Part shown: positions 23,001 to 34,996 of the stretch, piece by piece | Position numbering within the stretch: the first letter of the stretch is position 1 | Layout: each line of letters begins with the position of its first letter | Assembly (NCBI RefSeq): GCF_024868665.1 | Contig: NC_079897.1 | Location: 5,268,475-5,332,474 of the forward strand | Origin: Triplophysa rosa | Taxonomy: Eukaryota > Chordata > Actinopteri > Cypriniformes > Nemacheilidae | DNA: 64,000 bases | Reading direction: 5' to 3' | Translations under genes and position numbers: made by a program | Notes under the pieces: model-generated | The model's database searches: none | Told to the model about the DNA's origin: nothing | Seen by the model: only the letters and a program-made list of their open reading frames with translations

Positions 23001-26000
23001 AGACCAGCTCACTGTAAACCAATACCGAAGTGGACAAGGTAGTGCATGATGTATTTATAAAGCTAAAGGGAAATGAATGTCTGTTATAGATGTAAATGTT
23101 ATTGTTTGTTACAGGAATTCCACCCCATGTGGACACTCACTCAGCATTTGAGGACCCTATCCTCTCTTTGAGTCTTGGAGCAAAGGTATGAATGAGTGAA
23201 GCACTCTTTGGATTAAAAAACTGAAAAGTTATTTTTAAAATATGAGAGAGTCCATGTAATATAGCAGTGGTGCAGAGGGTAGCTGCTCCTGACATGACAT
23301 GAGTTGTTGGCTCATGAGATCTGGGTCCAAGTCCAGTCCAAGACACGTCCTGATCCCGTTCCCTGTGCTCTCCCAAATTTTTCTGTTTGGGTCATTCCAC
23401 TGAATGGCTAACACACTGAATCTAATAACACACATATTTTACTATTCAAAATGTGTAGTGGGCAAACTCTGGGAACTATTTTACTTTATTACATGATTTT
23501 TAAATGGAAGATAGGTGCATTTTTAACTGAACTGAAAGTAACAGGACTGTATTTATAGCATTGAATGAACAAATACATGAAATATAGCCGCAATGCAAAG
23601 GATATGTTAGTGTAGCACTACAGGTAGCAGAGTAAAAACCTGGGAAGACACCACTACAAATGTGTAATTGATCTAAAATATTATGGATAATTGAAGCGTA
23701 AATAACATATTGAATAAAAACATTTTAACCCATTATATTTCATGGTAAGATACATTGATAAAGAGTGCTGTTTTTCAGTGTTCTAGGTTGTTTTTATTCA
23801 TGTTTTACATTTTAAATTTGCGCTTAGTTTAATATGCAGGACACATTGTCTAGTAATACAATGTATTTAATATTAGTATTTAATATAATATTTAAAGATA
23901 ATATTTATGCATTTTTATACATATAATGGCCTGGTTACAGAAATGTCAGATTCGGTGTAATGGTCTGTTTACCTCTACTGTCTTATACATGCTTATTTGC
24001 TTATGTTTGCCTAGTTGTTCCTTATTAATGCTTATTTTTCATAATTTTGATCAATGGGTTAGTTTAACATGAATCTGTGTTTTGCCACAGAAGACCTGTA
24101 TTGAAAAACAAACATATAACAATAGGAAAATATCAAGACATTAAAATGAAAAAGTAAGAGTAGAGATAAAATGATGCATTATTTTATGAATAATGTAATA
24201 TTATGAAGATACAAATTTGAAGTAAGCTATAGTATAAAGGAATATAAATTTACATAAATACTTCCCTGAGTTACATAGGGTTATTAATTTAACATGAATC
24301 ATAGCAAGAAGCAGAAGAAGATTTATTATTTTATAATATAATATTAATCAAATATTGATTATTGATAGTTCTTGTTAGCATCTATCTTGATTTTTTTCCT
24401 TTTGTGAAACAAAGATAAGGACGGTAAATGAACTTAACCAATATCTCTGTTCAACATCTAATCATATGTCACCTCTCCACCTTCTTTTAGACAGTTATGG
24501 ACTTTAAACACCCCGATGGGCGCTCTGTCTCTGTGGTACTGCCAGAACGCAGTCTACTGGTGATGAAAGGAGAGAGCCGCTATCTGTGGACTCACGGGTG
24601 AGAAAAAGGAGAATAAATAAAATCTTAAATCATACAAAAGATTCCATCAAATGCTTTGCTGCATATAGTTTTTGTAGGGTGCTGAAACAGATAGATGAGA
24701 TGCAACATAGCAATAGCTATGATTTGTTACTTAAATATTTTGTCACAAAAATAAATCCTCCTTTCTATTAAATGTTGTAGGATTGTAACATAAGTGAAGA
24801 TTAAATGACATTTGAATGTTTCATGTTAGCATAACTCCTAGGAAATTTGATGTGGTGCCGGTTTCAGAGGATGGAGGGTCAGGGTTCTTGACTTCTGATT
24901 TGAGTAATCTGACCCTGAATCGCCGTGGCACCAGGACATCACTAACCTTCAGAAAAATTCGGCATACACCATGTAACTGTGGTGAGTCCATTTACTACTT
25001 GCTTTTATGCTTTATGAGTTTAACATCAGAAGAACTATGGATGTATTCAAGATGCACGTTTACAAGAAATTGTTTTCTGTTGTAGTCTATCCATCTGTAT
25101 GTGATAGCCAGCAGCCACCCGCCCCACCCACAATGCCTGTTGTTGAAGCTGACGCATGCTGTTTGGAAGCACAGTATGTTCACCAGGTCTACGAAGAGAT
25201 TTCTTCTCACTTCAGCAGCACACGACATTCACCATGGCCCCAGGTGCGAGACTTCCTGCTGTCCCTGCCACCTGGTGCAATTCTGGTGGATATTGGATGC
25301 GGCAATGGCAAATACCTTGGGATCAACCCTGAGGTGATGGCGGTGAGTCCAATAATAACACAGTACATCACAACAGACTTTTCCAGAAAGTTGCGGATTT
25401 GTCTTTAGGGTGGAGTCAACAGTTTTCAAATACTGTGATGATTTTTATTTTCTCTGAAGCGTTCAAAGCTCCTCAGATTTCTCTCATCTCTCTATCTGTA
25501 GGTGGGCTGTGACCGCAGTGCTAATCTGGTGCAGATCTGCGTCGAGCAAGGTTATGAGGCATTTGTGTCAGATGCTCTGTCTGTTCCCCTACACAGTGGC
25601 TGCTGCGATGCCTGCATCTCTATTGCGGTCATTCACCATTTTTCTACAAAGGTGATCATACTTATGTTGCGAAATATTCTAATACAGAACAACCATTGGC
25701 CACATATGAACCCCATTCAATTAGCCTTTTCTGTTTTTTTAGGAGAGAAGACAGTCTGCTATTAGAGAGTTGATCCGGCTGTTAAAAGTGGGAGGAAGAG
25801 CACTGATCTATGTTTGGGCCATGGAGCAGGAATACAACAAACAAAAATCTAAATATCTAAAAGAAAACAAGTACAAAGAAAATGCTGTGCCTACATCATG
25901 CATGAAGACAACTGAAGAAAATAACACTAACCAACAGGAGGAGCACATTAGTTCAGACATTAGAAACACAGAGGACGGTTCTGGGGATGTTACAGCACGC

Positions 26001-26309
26001 AGAATACACGTCCATACGAATCGCACAACTTTCCTTTCCCAAGATCTCCTGGTGCCATGGCACTTAAAGGGTAATAAGGACAAAAACAAAGAGGCTGCGA
26101 GTTGTAGTACAGAGGTCCCTGTGGAGCAAACAAGCCAGGGGACTGTATTTCACCGTTATTATCATGTGTTCCAGCAGGGTGAGCTGGAGGAACTGTGTGT
26201 GTCGGGTGTAAAAGTGCTCAGGAGCTACCACGATCAGGGTAACTGGTGTGTGGAGCTGGAAAAAACGAATGATACTTCTTCAAAAATTGATATTGCAATG
26301 GAAAAATAA
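20087..26309 (+). CDS. alkbh8: ALKBH8, tRNA wobble-uridine methyltransferase/hydroxylase
   Basis: Eleven exons: 20087-20218, 20721-20955, 22277-22408, 22526-22621, 22934-23038, 23115-23185, 24491-24597, 24830-24981, 25086-25342, 25502-25651 and 25743-26309. All are in phase, giving 667 aa (human 664). It methylates cm5U to mcm5U at the tRNA wobble base with TRMT112 and hydroxylates mcm5U, supporting selenoprotein decoding. Order: basic helix, RRM about 45-125 (NGGLGNGVS), AlkB domain with Fe ligands H238, D240 and H292 and the R328-x5-R334 pair, zinc ligands C341, C343, C349 with H242, then the SAM methyltransferase with [11 protein letters not shown] at 412-422 and [13 protein letters not shown], ending [14 protein letters not shown] 20099 (MDSTN, closer to the human start) is an alternative start. 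Poly(A) signal at 26338-26343. No lesions seen. Confidence 0.96.
21035..22201. mobile_element. 1.17-kb Harbinger-like element in alkbh8 intron 2, CTG duplication, with tRNA-like segment
   Basis: Ends GGGCCCGTTTCAGAAAGGAG and CTCCTTATTGAAACAGGCCC are inverted with few mismatches and flanked by CTG (21032-21034, 22202-22204). Subterminal 'actcagagtt' units recur. No transposase frame is visible. Confidence 0.75.
21690..21775 (-). other. tRNA-like segment with Pol III-type A and B boxes
   Basis: On the minus strand, TGGTGTATAGG (21752-21762) resembles an A box and GGTTCGAATCC (21695-21705) is a perfect B box, 47 bases apart. It lies within the 21035-22201 element. The acceptor stem is not convincing, so it is read as a degraded tRNA-like or SINE-like insert, not a functional tRNA. 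Confidence 0.45.
23250..23405 (+). repeat. Probable tRNA-derived SINE fragment in alkbh8 intron 6
   Basis: TGGTGCAGAGG (A-box-like, about 23267) and GGGTCCAAGTCC (B-box-like, about 23321), followed by 'tcctgatcccgttccctgtgctctccc', fit the head of a fish tRNA-derived SINE. It is decayed, with no clear target duplication. Confidence 0.4.
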
Positions 26310-26337
26310 AGTATTTTATTATGAGTAAATATTATAA

Positions 26338-26343
26338 AATAAA
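26338..26343 (+). terminator. alkbh8 polyadenylation signal
   Basis: AATAAA 29 bases after the stop codon. An earlier AATAAA overlaps the stop itself (26305-26310). Confidence 0.6.
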
Positions 26344-26553
26344 GAACAATTATTATCAATTTGGAATGTATTTTAAGTCATGCAAGTAAGTTATTAATAG
26401 ACAGACTGTATAAGGGTTTTAAAAACTTTATAAATTCTTAATGACAATAATGATGCATCTTTGCTAGTTTTAAGTATTGACATTTTCACATTAAAATGAA
26501 TGATAATGTATATGAGCAATACAAAAATCTAAATTTGTTATATAACTTCATAT

Positions 26554-28211
26554 CAGAGGTGGACGAAGTACACAACTTCCTTACTTGAGTGAAAGTACAG
26601 ATACTACTGGTCAAATATTACTCCACTACAAGTAAAAGTTGTAAAGACAGATTCTTACTTGAGTAAAAGTACAGAAGTACGTGCTTTTAAAAGTACTCAA
26701 GTATTAAAAGTAAATTTCCTTTATGTCAGTTGTGCATTGTTTTATTGTCGTATACCTTGTGCCTCTGAAGCAACCTACTGAATACACCGAGTAGCTCACA
26801 GAATCAGTGGTATTAAAGGAGTAGTTCACTTCAAAATTTGCCCCCATTGACTTTCCATAGTAGTTTTTATTCCTACTATGGAAAGTCAATGGGGGCAAAT
26901 TTTGCAGTGAGCAACTCCTTTAAGAGCTTTATATGTTTAGCACACATATGTTTAGTTTAGATATAATCCTGTATGATCATTTAGCCTATTATCCTCATTA
27001 GCCCCCTAGGCCTATATGTATTTATGAGCAGTGTTCTTTTATTTTGTATATTCCCTTTACCAGTTTTAGCAGCAATTTACCAGTAAGTAGTAAGGTTCTT
27101 GTAAATAGTAAAGTGTAGAAGCCATGTGTTTGTTGGACTTATTACCATAATTTAACTACAAACATAAACTATAGCTAGTATAATAATGAATATAATGAAA
27201 CTATGGTATGTTTAGTTGCTGTGGTTTTACTAAAGATTATTAATTGGAGTATGGTTCCTATATTTAGAAAATGGTAAATTTGTGGATACTGTGGTTTTAA
27301 TGCAAATACCATCCCTGCTGAAAAAAAACAATGAATTTTTTAATTAGAATGAGATTTTTAAATTAAATTCCTCTTTGTAGTGTGTTTTGGGTTTTATTCC
27401 AATAGGATTTACCATCCCATCAATAGAATCCATCACATACAAGTAGACAACATAGTATCCATAGTACAATTCCCATTTATAACCATTAAATCCATTACAT
27501 TTTATGTTGTATTTTGGGCAGGGTTCTATTGTTTTTATTTCAAGAGGAATACTTCAACTATAGTTACTTCAGTAAAAACATCATTCATTTTCCAAATCGC
27601 TTTAAATGATATAACAGCAGATCAGAAGTTAACACGCACGTGTAGCTCAAGGTGTATGTGATGCTTATTTACCGTTTAGCCGTTATGCCGATCATTTTCA
27701 TGACAATGTTTCAACGATCTTTGACTGATCGTAACCCACAGATGATTACACCACACTTTAACATGTGCCTTTTTCCTCTTTTAATGTTCTATTTGCCTTT
27801 TCAGAGCGCTATCAACGATGTAGCAGCGACTACGTTTACATTAGTTTAGCGGGGAAGATCCCAGAGTTGCCAGATTTGCGTTAAAAAAATCTGCCAAATG
27901 GCCATTCAAAGCTTGCCGGAAAACCGCGATCTTAGAAAAACTGAAATACTTGGCAACAGTAAAAGGTCCTGGCAGATCGCAAGCCAGATAAATTGCGCAC
28001 ACAGGAAACCCCGCTGCATAGAAACCATTTTCTACTTTTGGACCTTTTTATAAATGTAGTGGAGTAAAAAGTATGATATTTGTCTTTCAAATGTAGTCAA
28101 GTTAAAGTACAAGTACTCAGAAAAAATAATACTCAAGTAAAGTACAGATACTCAAAAAGTGTACTTAAGTACAGTACTCAGGCAAATTTACTTCGTTACT
28201 GTCCACCTCTG
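26554..28211. mobile_element. 1658-bp hAT element with perfect 8-bp duplication CTTCATAT
   Basis: It begins CAGAGGTGGACGAAGTACA and ends with TTCGTTACTGTCCACCTCTG, inverted hAT ends. CTTCATAT occurs at 26546-26553 and again at 28212-28219. The interior has 'gtaaaagtacagaagtac' repeats near both ends and a foreign 111-bp hairpin at 26813-26923. No transposase frame is evident. Confidence 0.88.
26813..26923. mobile_element. 111-bp MITE forming a perfect 32-bp stem hairpin
   Basis: Outer ends are TTAAAGGAGTAGTTCACTTC and GCAACTCCTTTAA. Inside, 26832-26863 and 26873-26904 are exact 32-base reverse complements with a 9-base loop. It is inserted in the hAT element. Such hairpins resemble microRNA precursors, but nothing shows processing. 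Confidence 0.75.
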
Positions 28212-29450
28212 CTTCATATGTATGATTTTACAATTATTTTTGGCTAAATTAAGGCAGTATTTACCAGATTTTTTATAACAAGATTTACAACATTTAGTGT
28301 AAAATATATACGTTTTTTATATTATATTAGTGCATCATTTTGATTTTGTGTGCTGTTTTTACACCACTAGATGGCATCAGATTAGAATTTAAAGCAGAGG
28401 TAAAGGTAGCGCTGTGAACTTTCACCTTGTGTGAATTTGATGACGAACTTCCATAATGTTTAATTTTTAGACATGGATGCTCAGTTGATCTATATCTAAT
28501 TTAAATGCACATTTCCTTCTCATATATTTCTTACAAAAATAATGCAGTTCTTACACTTTAGGGTAGCCGAAATAACGTGCAAGATATGAATCCCACATTC
28601 TTGCAGAGGCAGGTGTGAAATGTTATCAACCAGACACCTTTAAATATGATTGGTGTGAAAGTGACTAGGTCTTTATTATTAGTACGTGGCACATTCAGAC
28701 AATTCTGAATTATTAGACCCCGGCCTGGAGTAAGACATTTGTGTGATTGCAATAAAAGGCCTTCGCAAAAATATACATGTACTACACGAACCCTTCTTGA
28801 AAAAAGCTGTCTGCAAGCACCTCGCTGTCGGAGAACTGAAGAACAGCGCGCGTTCACGATATGCGCGTCTCTATGCAACAGATGTTTTAAAAGTTATTAA
28901 GTTACTAAGAGTCAGTTAATATTATTTGATGATAATTTGAGGCAAAAAATGATAACATTTATATATCGAACAGATATATAAATAAATAAAGAGTAACAAA
29001 GAAACGACAGAATAAAAAAATCGACGTAGAATGTTACTGTGGTAGTTTCGTTTAAAATAAAGAAAATTCTATAACATGATATTACTTTTAAAAGGGGTGA
29101 ATATGAACCTGTTTAACTGTTTAAGTCGCATTTAAAGTGCGCATGATGGTTGCAAAAGTAACTTGATGCGCAATGTTTTACAAATGAAACCTATTAGGAT
29201 AACTTCTCAATTGCTTTGTCTACATACATTTAAAAAAATACATTTTAAACTAAAATGAAAGGCGTTCTTATTTATAACTAGTTATGGTCAAGGATGACCT
29301 CAGGAAGATATTACACAGCTCGACATTGTTCCATTTGTTTTGCCTTCAAGCAGCCTGTGATTTTGTAATAGCCTACAACATGCTATAAAGTCACTCCAGT
29401 GTAAGTTTTTTAAATTGTTGTTTCTTTAAAGTATCATTTTTCTCCCCTAT
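28212..29450. other. Intergenic DNA between alkbh8 and the dyrk1b first exon
   Basis: No gene or clean repeat ends seen. The 106-codon minus-strand frame at 28558-28878 lacks recognisable domains and is judged chance. Confidence 0.35.
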
Positions 29451-29459
29451 ACAGGCAAA

Positions 29460-30320
29460 TGCAGAGGCAAATCACGCTAACAGCCGCTGGGTGCAGCCCG
29501 TTGTCAGGTTTGTTTAGGCGGCCATTTTGTGAACACTGCATACACCGAAGCGAGCGGGAGGGAGCGCGCTTTGCTGCAGGAACGCGCTTTACCGTGCAGA
29601 CCCTCTCCAAGCGACAAGCAGCCGCGGAGCCGATCCGAGATTAACGGGCAGTGAGGGGGGGTCCCTGGCGAATGCACAACGCTAACTGTAGCGGTGCGAC
29701 GGAGAAACCCCGATTTTTAGTTCGTCCGTTTTCTTTCTTTTTGAAATTCCTTTAATTTAATCGCTCTCCTAATCATCTGCTCCTGCTGCTGCAACACGAC
29801 CGCGAGCAAGCCGCTACTACACTGCCGCTGTTGGGCAATGTGAACGCGGTTAGCCTGAGCGCTAGCCGCCGAGACCCACACACCACCACCGCTATTGCTT
29901 AACGCGTTGCGGTTTCTTTTTTTTCGGAGAAGAAGAGAAGAGACAACCACGTCAAGGCGGAACATCGCGGAGTACCGAGAGGTGGCTGTCACGGTTGCAT
30001 GTACTGCTCATCGGACTGGCGGTTAGCCGCGCCGGGGGTTTGAAGACGCTCCCGCTGCGACTATTCAGGACTGTGCTTTGAAGAAAAAGGACAAATGTGG
30101 TGAAGAAGGATTGTAGAGCGACGACAGACAGCGTGTGCGTTTCGTCTTTTTTGTAGGGCGATTGTAGCAACCCGTCCGTCCGAAGGGGTGGCGGTTCGGG
30201 GGAGGGGGGATTCGTTTTGCCGGTTTTTCGGTCCGCCCCGGTACCTGTGCGGCGGAGGTTCGGACAGTAGAGAGGGAATACTGGTAATGGCTGCTTCGGG
30301 AAGCTGGAAACCAAGCTGAG
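29460..30320 (+). promoter_or_regulatory. dyrk1b: CpG-rich promoter and probable 5' untranslated exon 1 of dyrk1b
   Basis: GC- and CpG-rich against AT-rich surroundings, containing 'ggcggccattttg' and ending AAGCTGAG|GTAAGAG, a strong splice donor at 30321. Short ATG frames inside close quickly (the ATG at 30287 meets TGA after ten codons), so the exon is non-coding. It is the nearest promoter-like block upstream of dyrk1b on this strand and lies about 3 kb after alkbh8. Assignment to dyrk1b is inference. Confidence 0.6.
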
Positions 30321-33300
30321 GTAAGAGGACAGTGGGCTTCTTAAAACATAAAATACACATTTGGACCAGCTAGCTGATAAACGGGCTGCTGGATACGATC
30401 TGGTATCGTCATTTTTAAGCGAGTGGATGGATGCTCTCACACGGTTCTGCCTGTTCCCTCCTTATTCATGTCAAATAATCAAGAGAAGATGCCCTCTGAA
30501 CAGGCCGTTCAGTGCCGGGGCTTTAGGCACAGGAACGGGGAGGGAATGTGGTATATTCGGGTTGTTACTTCATGTAAACTGGGTCAGACGCAAAAGACCA
30601 CTGGCAGGTATTTAAACGTTACCCTCTTGTGCCATCCAGAGAGCAGCAACTCATCTCATGGCAGCCAAGCCTGTTGTCAGCAAATGTATATCATTCAAAA
30701 TCATGCAATAGATTTTTATCTCGTCTGACATGAATATCGATTAGATTTTGGCTATTGCACATACATTTGAAATTGTCCATCAGTCAAATGCATTGCATGG
30801 CATTTTGGGTTGCTGGCATTTGCAAGCATGCACCCGTGAACATGTTCGATTATGGATTATGAGACCTTCAATGCGTCTTTCGATTATCGTTTTTCATTAC
30901 TCAGATTGATGAGTCAGGTTAGCCCATCACGTTTGTTTTAGACACCCAGTCGTCATTTAATGGTTGTGACAAAAATCCCACCGCATCACTTCGGCAACAA
31001 TTACATTAATGCAAAACTGCGGTGTTGCATGGGATGCAAATCTTGTGAATATGATGTCTCTAAGCTACCGAAATTTGCCAATACCTCGTTGGTTTTTACT
31101 GCATCAGTTATTGCATTTACCGTTTTGGACCTAGGATTTTCATTTTGATGTATAATGGATGCATTTTGTTAATAAAATGCCACTTTGTATCGAGGCTCTC
31201 TGTATAGGGTGACGTTACGATTTTTCTTCTTATTGGTCATACGTGCTCGACAGGGGATATACGGCCGATTCTTATTTCTTTTCACCTCTGGAGTAAATTC
31301 GGATCTGACACATTTATCCAGGTCTCAATTTAGCCTGGTGTGTCGTGCAGCTGAAACCTTGGATATATCTGGCATTGCCTACACCCTTCATCTCCATGGC
31401 GTTTTCTGTAAGGATTCTGCTGTGGTGCTGAAGTAGCAATGCCGGTTCAAAATGGACACAGTTCTCTTCTTCTCTTGCATGTTGCCATCTCGATCAGCTT
31501 TCTTTATGGCATGTTTAGATATTGTCACCTTTAGGAATGAATAAAACGTAGCTATTGCCATTGTGTTAGTTAGGATTCATGCTTTTGCGACAGACTATGT
31601 AGATTTTTCAGAAGAAAAATGGGTGGAATCATTTGGATTGTAGAGGAAAGCTTGGATTTAAAGATTTTCAAAAACCACACTTTTAGAAAACCACCTGGTT
31701 ATTTTTTCCATGAATTCTATCTAGGAATATAACATTATAAAGAAACGTATTCATAAAATAGCTTATTTAAGAGTATGTGTAAATGAACTTGTCTTGTGGT
31801 TGCAATGTCTTCTGTGTTTTAAAAATCTTAGAATTTCACCCATTTTCAACCTTTTTAAAAATCAACTTGAACTTTTTAGGGTTTCTTAATGCATTTTCAA
31901 ACATCTGCCTGGATCCTACATTAATCTCCCCTTTTATTTTTTGAAACACTATTTATCTGGTTTGTTTTTGTGTAAAGCTCTGTTTTGGATGTTTTTAGGA
32001 GGGGGTATTTCTTTTGGTGTCTGTGGCAGACTGACACGGAACTGTGAATAGATTAACTAACTTCATTGTACGAAATCTTACAACAACTGTAAACGTATTG
32101 TGATGTTAAATTAAAAGGGTTCTTTGCCGGACAGGAAGTGTTTTATACTAAAACACTTGTTTCAGCGGTCCACTCAAAGCCACGGCCAATGCATGTTATA
32201 TCAGAATACTTTGTAAACGTTTTCAAGGAAACACTTGTTCTGTAACTTTTTAACTCGGGGACAGCACATTAAGCATGCAGCGGGACTCTGAAACAAGTTT
32301 TCCTCAATTGAGATTCAAGACATAACGACACAGCATGGTTAAACAACTCCTATGTATGTGTTCAGGAAGAATTTTTTGAAGAAAAGTTTTCTTTTGGCTA
32401 GACAACAGTGTTGCCCCTGATAAGCCATTACTGTCATGTCTTTTATGTTCTTTCTGTAGCTGACAATCTAAACCAAAATAGACACAAGCTTGTCAGTCAT
32501 TTCAGAGTCCATCTGAGGCAGTATTTCCCATTCATCTCACAGCATACTCCTAAATATGATAGCTTTGGGAGAGGACACACACCCACTTAGAACTACATCG
32601 TTTCAATACCAGTTTTTGCATGCTGACTTCCTTGATGAACAGCATATGCTATATTTTGGTTGTTCAACATGTTGTTAGAAAGAATAGGAAGGTTGCTTAG
32701 GAGAAAAACTTTGGTAGAAGAGTTCTTCATGTATCCTCAGCATAAGATGCTCTCTCCATAGCCCACCACTATATCCCACTCATGTACCAGCTGTTCCTCC
32801 GCTTCTTTATATATGTCCCTGTGACTTTGCCCTTACTGTCAGGACAAATCCCTTCACTCATCAGATGGCATATAGCCTAACACATCGATTTGGATGTGGC
32901 TCTTAACAAGCTTTTCCTTGTGTGTGAGGTCAACATGTGGCTCTATGAATGATAACATACATTCTCATCAATCTGTAGATTGTCCAGGATGTTAAAGGGT
33001 GTTGAAATCATTCTGCAGATCTTCAAATTGGATTCAACCCATCAAAGATACAGATCTTTCCAAGACAGCTGCATCAGGAAATAGGGACGCATTTTAAACT
33101 CTTTCTTAAACATTAATTGCTACATCTTGTAAATCATAGATAAATGTCAGTGAGGCACCAATGTTGGCGGCGCCAAACTGATGCATCTATCTTGCATCAT
33201 CACTACCAAAAAAAACACTACTGACTGATGTGGTGATTTTAGGTCTATATCCAATATTATACAGGAGTTTTTTGCACACGGTCGATTTGGCACTTAAGGT

Positions 33301-34990
33301 CACTTTGAAAATTATTTATTGTCATTTCACAAAGTATGCCACTCCCAAATGATCAAATAAAATGGAATGTACTTTAATTGACTGCACAAGCATTTTTTTA
33401 TAGCTTTTGATTCATCTTGAATTGGTGTAATTCTAAACTTGGATTTCTCATGGAGCCAACATTTGGTAGCCACACGAGTGATAGATTTTATTCATTCATT
33501 CATGTTACCGTGACCCTGTATCACTGTGTGATCTCCATCTGTGTTTGGAGCAAAAGTCAAATTTGCATAAGGCACATGAAAGCGTCTTAGCTGACTTCAT
33601 GGGCAGCTCCCAGCTTCCTTTCACAAGCTGTTGCTTTATGTCCCTTCCTAATGTAGTTTGTTTCTCGCTTCCAGTATCACATAAATTGGTATTGTAAAGC
33701 ACACAGTGGCTTTCGTAGATGTTGGACAGGTATGGTGGATACCTAGGGTACGAGAGATGCTAGGAGCTGTACTTTTTTCAGCCACTGATTTGTGATGGAG
33801 GCGAGAAGAAATGGAAAGTTAGATACTGTAAAAGCACTGATAGCTGCTCTTATAGTGATATGTGATAGGACATCGCTTGTATCTGGACCACTTGAACACA
33901 TAATCTAGTTAGCAGAAGTATGGACGCTTTTTCCTCAGCCTGCTCTTTGTAAGTGGTGCAGGGGGAGATATGGACACTTTCCCTGTAGATAGTTTTTGTT
34001 TCTGTATTCTCTGTTTCTCTTTTTTTTTTTCGACCACTGCATGCATATATGAAGCAGCCCTTAGCAGCAGTAATGTGTGTATGTGTGAGTCATTCTGGTC
34101 TAGTCCCCACCACTATGTGATGCAGTCTTGGTCAGATTTTAAGGTGTAATTTACCAAAAAACTTCATTTAAACATACATTTTTGTGACTCTTATATCTGA
34201 AACATCTTAGTGTGTTAACATACATACTTTTTTATCTGCGTTTATCTGTGTAATCAAAGACATTCACAAGGCTTCAGTGGTTAACTACATGGTTTCAAAC
34301 ATATTACATATTTCTTTACTTTCATAAGTCTGTATTTGCTTGTGCTAAAGTTTAGTGATTTGAACAAACGCCAAACCCAGGTAGTAAACTTTTGTGTATA
34401 GCTCATTCAGTTTGTACTGCAGATAAAAATAATACTTCAAATAAGGCGGCTTGTTGACAAATGGTGTACTGTTGATTTAAAAAAGCAGCAAAAAATCCCC
34501 TTGATTTACTTTAAAGGTCCTTAGTGTCTATGGTTCAGAAAATCACAGAGATTTGGTGTTAAAGACTTTTGACTTGGACCGTTGGCTTAATGTCTGATGC
34601 ATGAGGCACACTTTCTTTGAAACACTTAAGGAAGTTTGAAGTCATCATCTGATTGAATTCTACAGGATTTCAATGCGTGTCGCATTCTGTAACGGTCCGT
34701 CTGGAAACAACACAAAGCCGCCTGATTGAAGAAGTAAGCTGTTGTGTTTACATCGGTTGCAGTAAGAATTCATCATAAGTATGTGAGATTAACGGCATAA
34801 CCTCTGAAACATTGTTGTTGCTGTTAACTTTTGACACGTTCGTGAATGTACACCGGTCTGTTACTGTGGGGACACCTCTAAACACGGCACAAAACGAAGT
34901 GTGATTGGTTCTTGACAGTCATATAGCCTCTTGGGCGGGCCTTGTCCAACGAAAGCGTCCAAAGTTCCCAGACCTTTAGTATGAAGTCTA
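30321..34990. other. dyrk1b intron 1, first part
   Basis: No convincing exons or transposon ends recognised. AT-moderate unique-looking DNA. Several frames of 60-100 codons have no domain content. Confidence 0.35.
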
Positions 34991-34996
34991 CGCGGG

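Noticed and set aside
28558..28878. 106-codon minus-strand frame
   Set aside because: No recognisable domain, no splice or promoter context.
30287..30319. ATG with Kozak-like context near the end of the CpG exon
   Set aside because: The frame closes after ten codons, before the splice donor, so it is at most an upstream ORF and not the dyrk1b start.
29717..30440. Minus-strand frames of 91-162 codons in the CpG block
   Set aside because: Long frames are expected in GC-rich DNA, no domain is recognised, and the + strand carries a clear splice donor.
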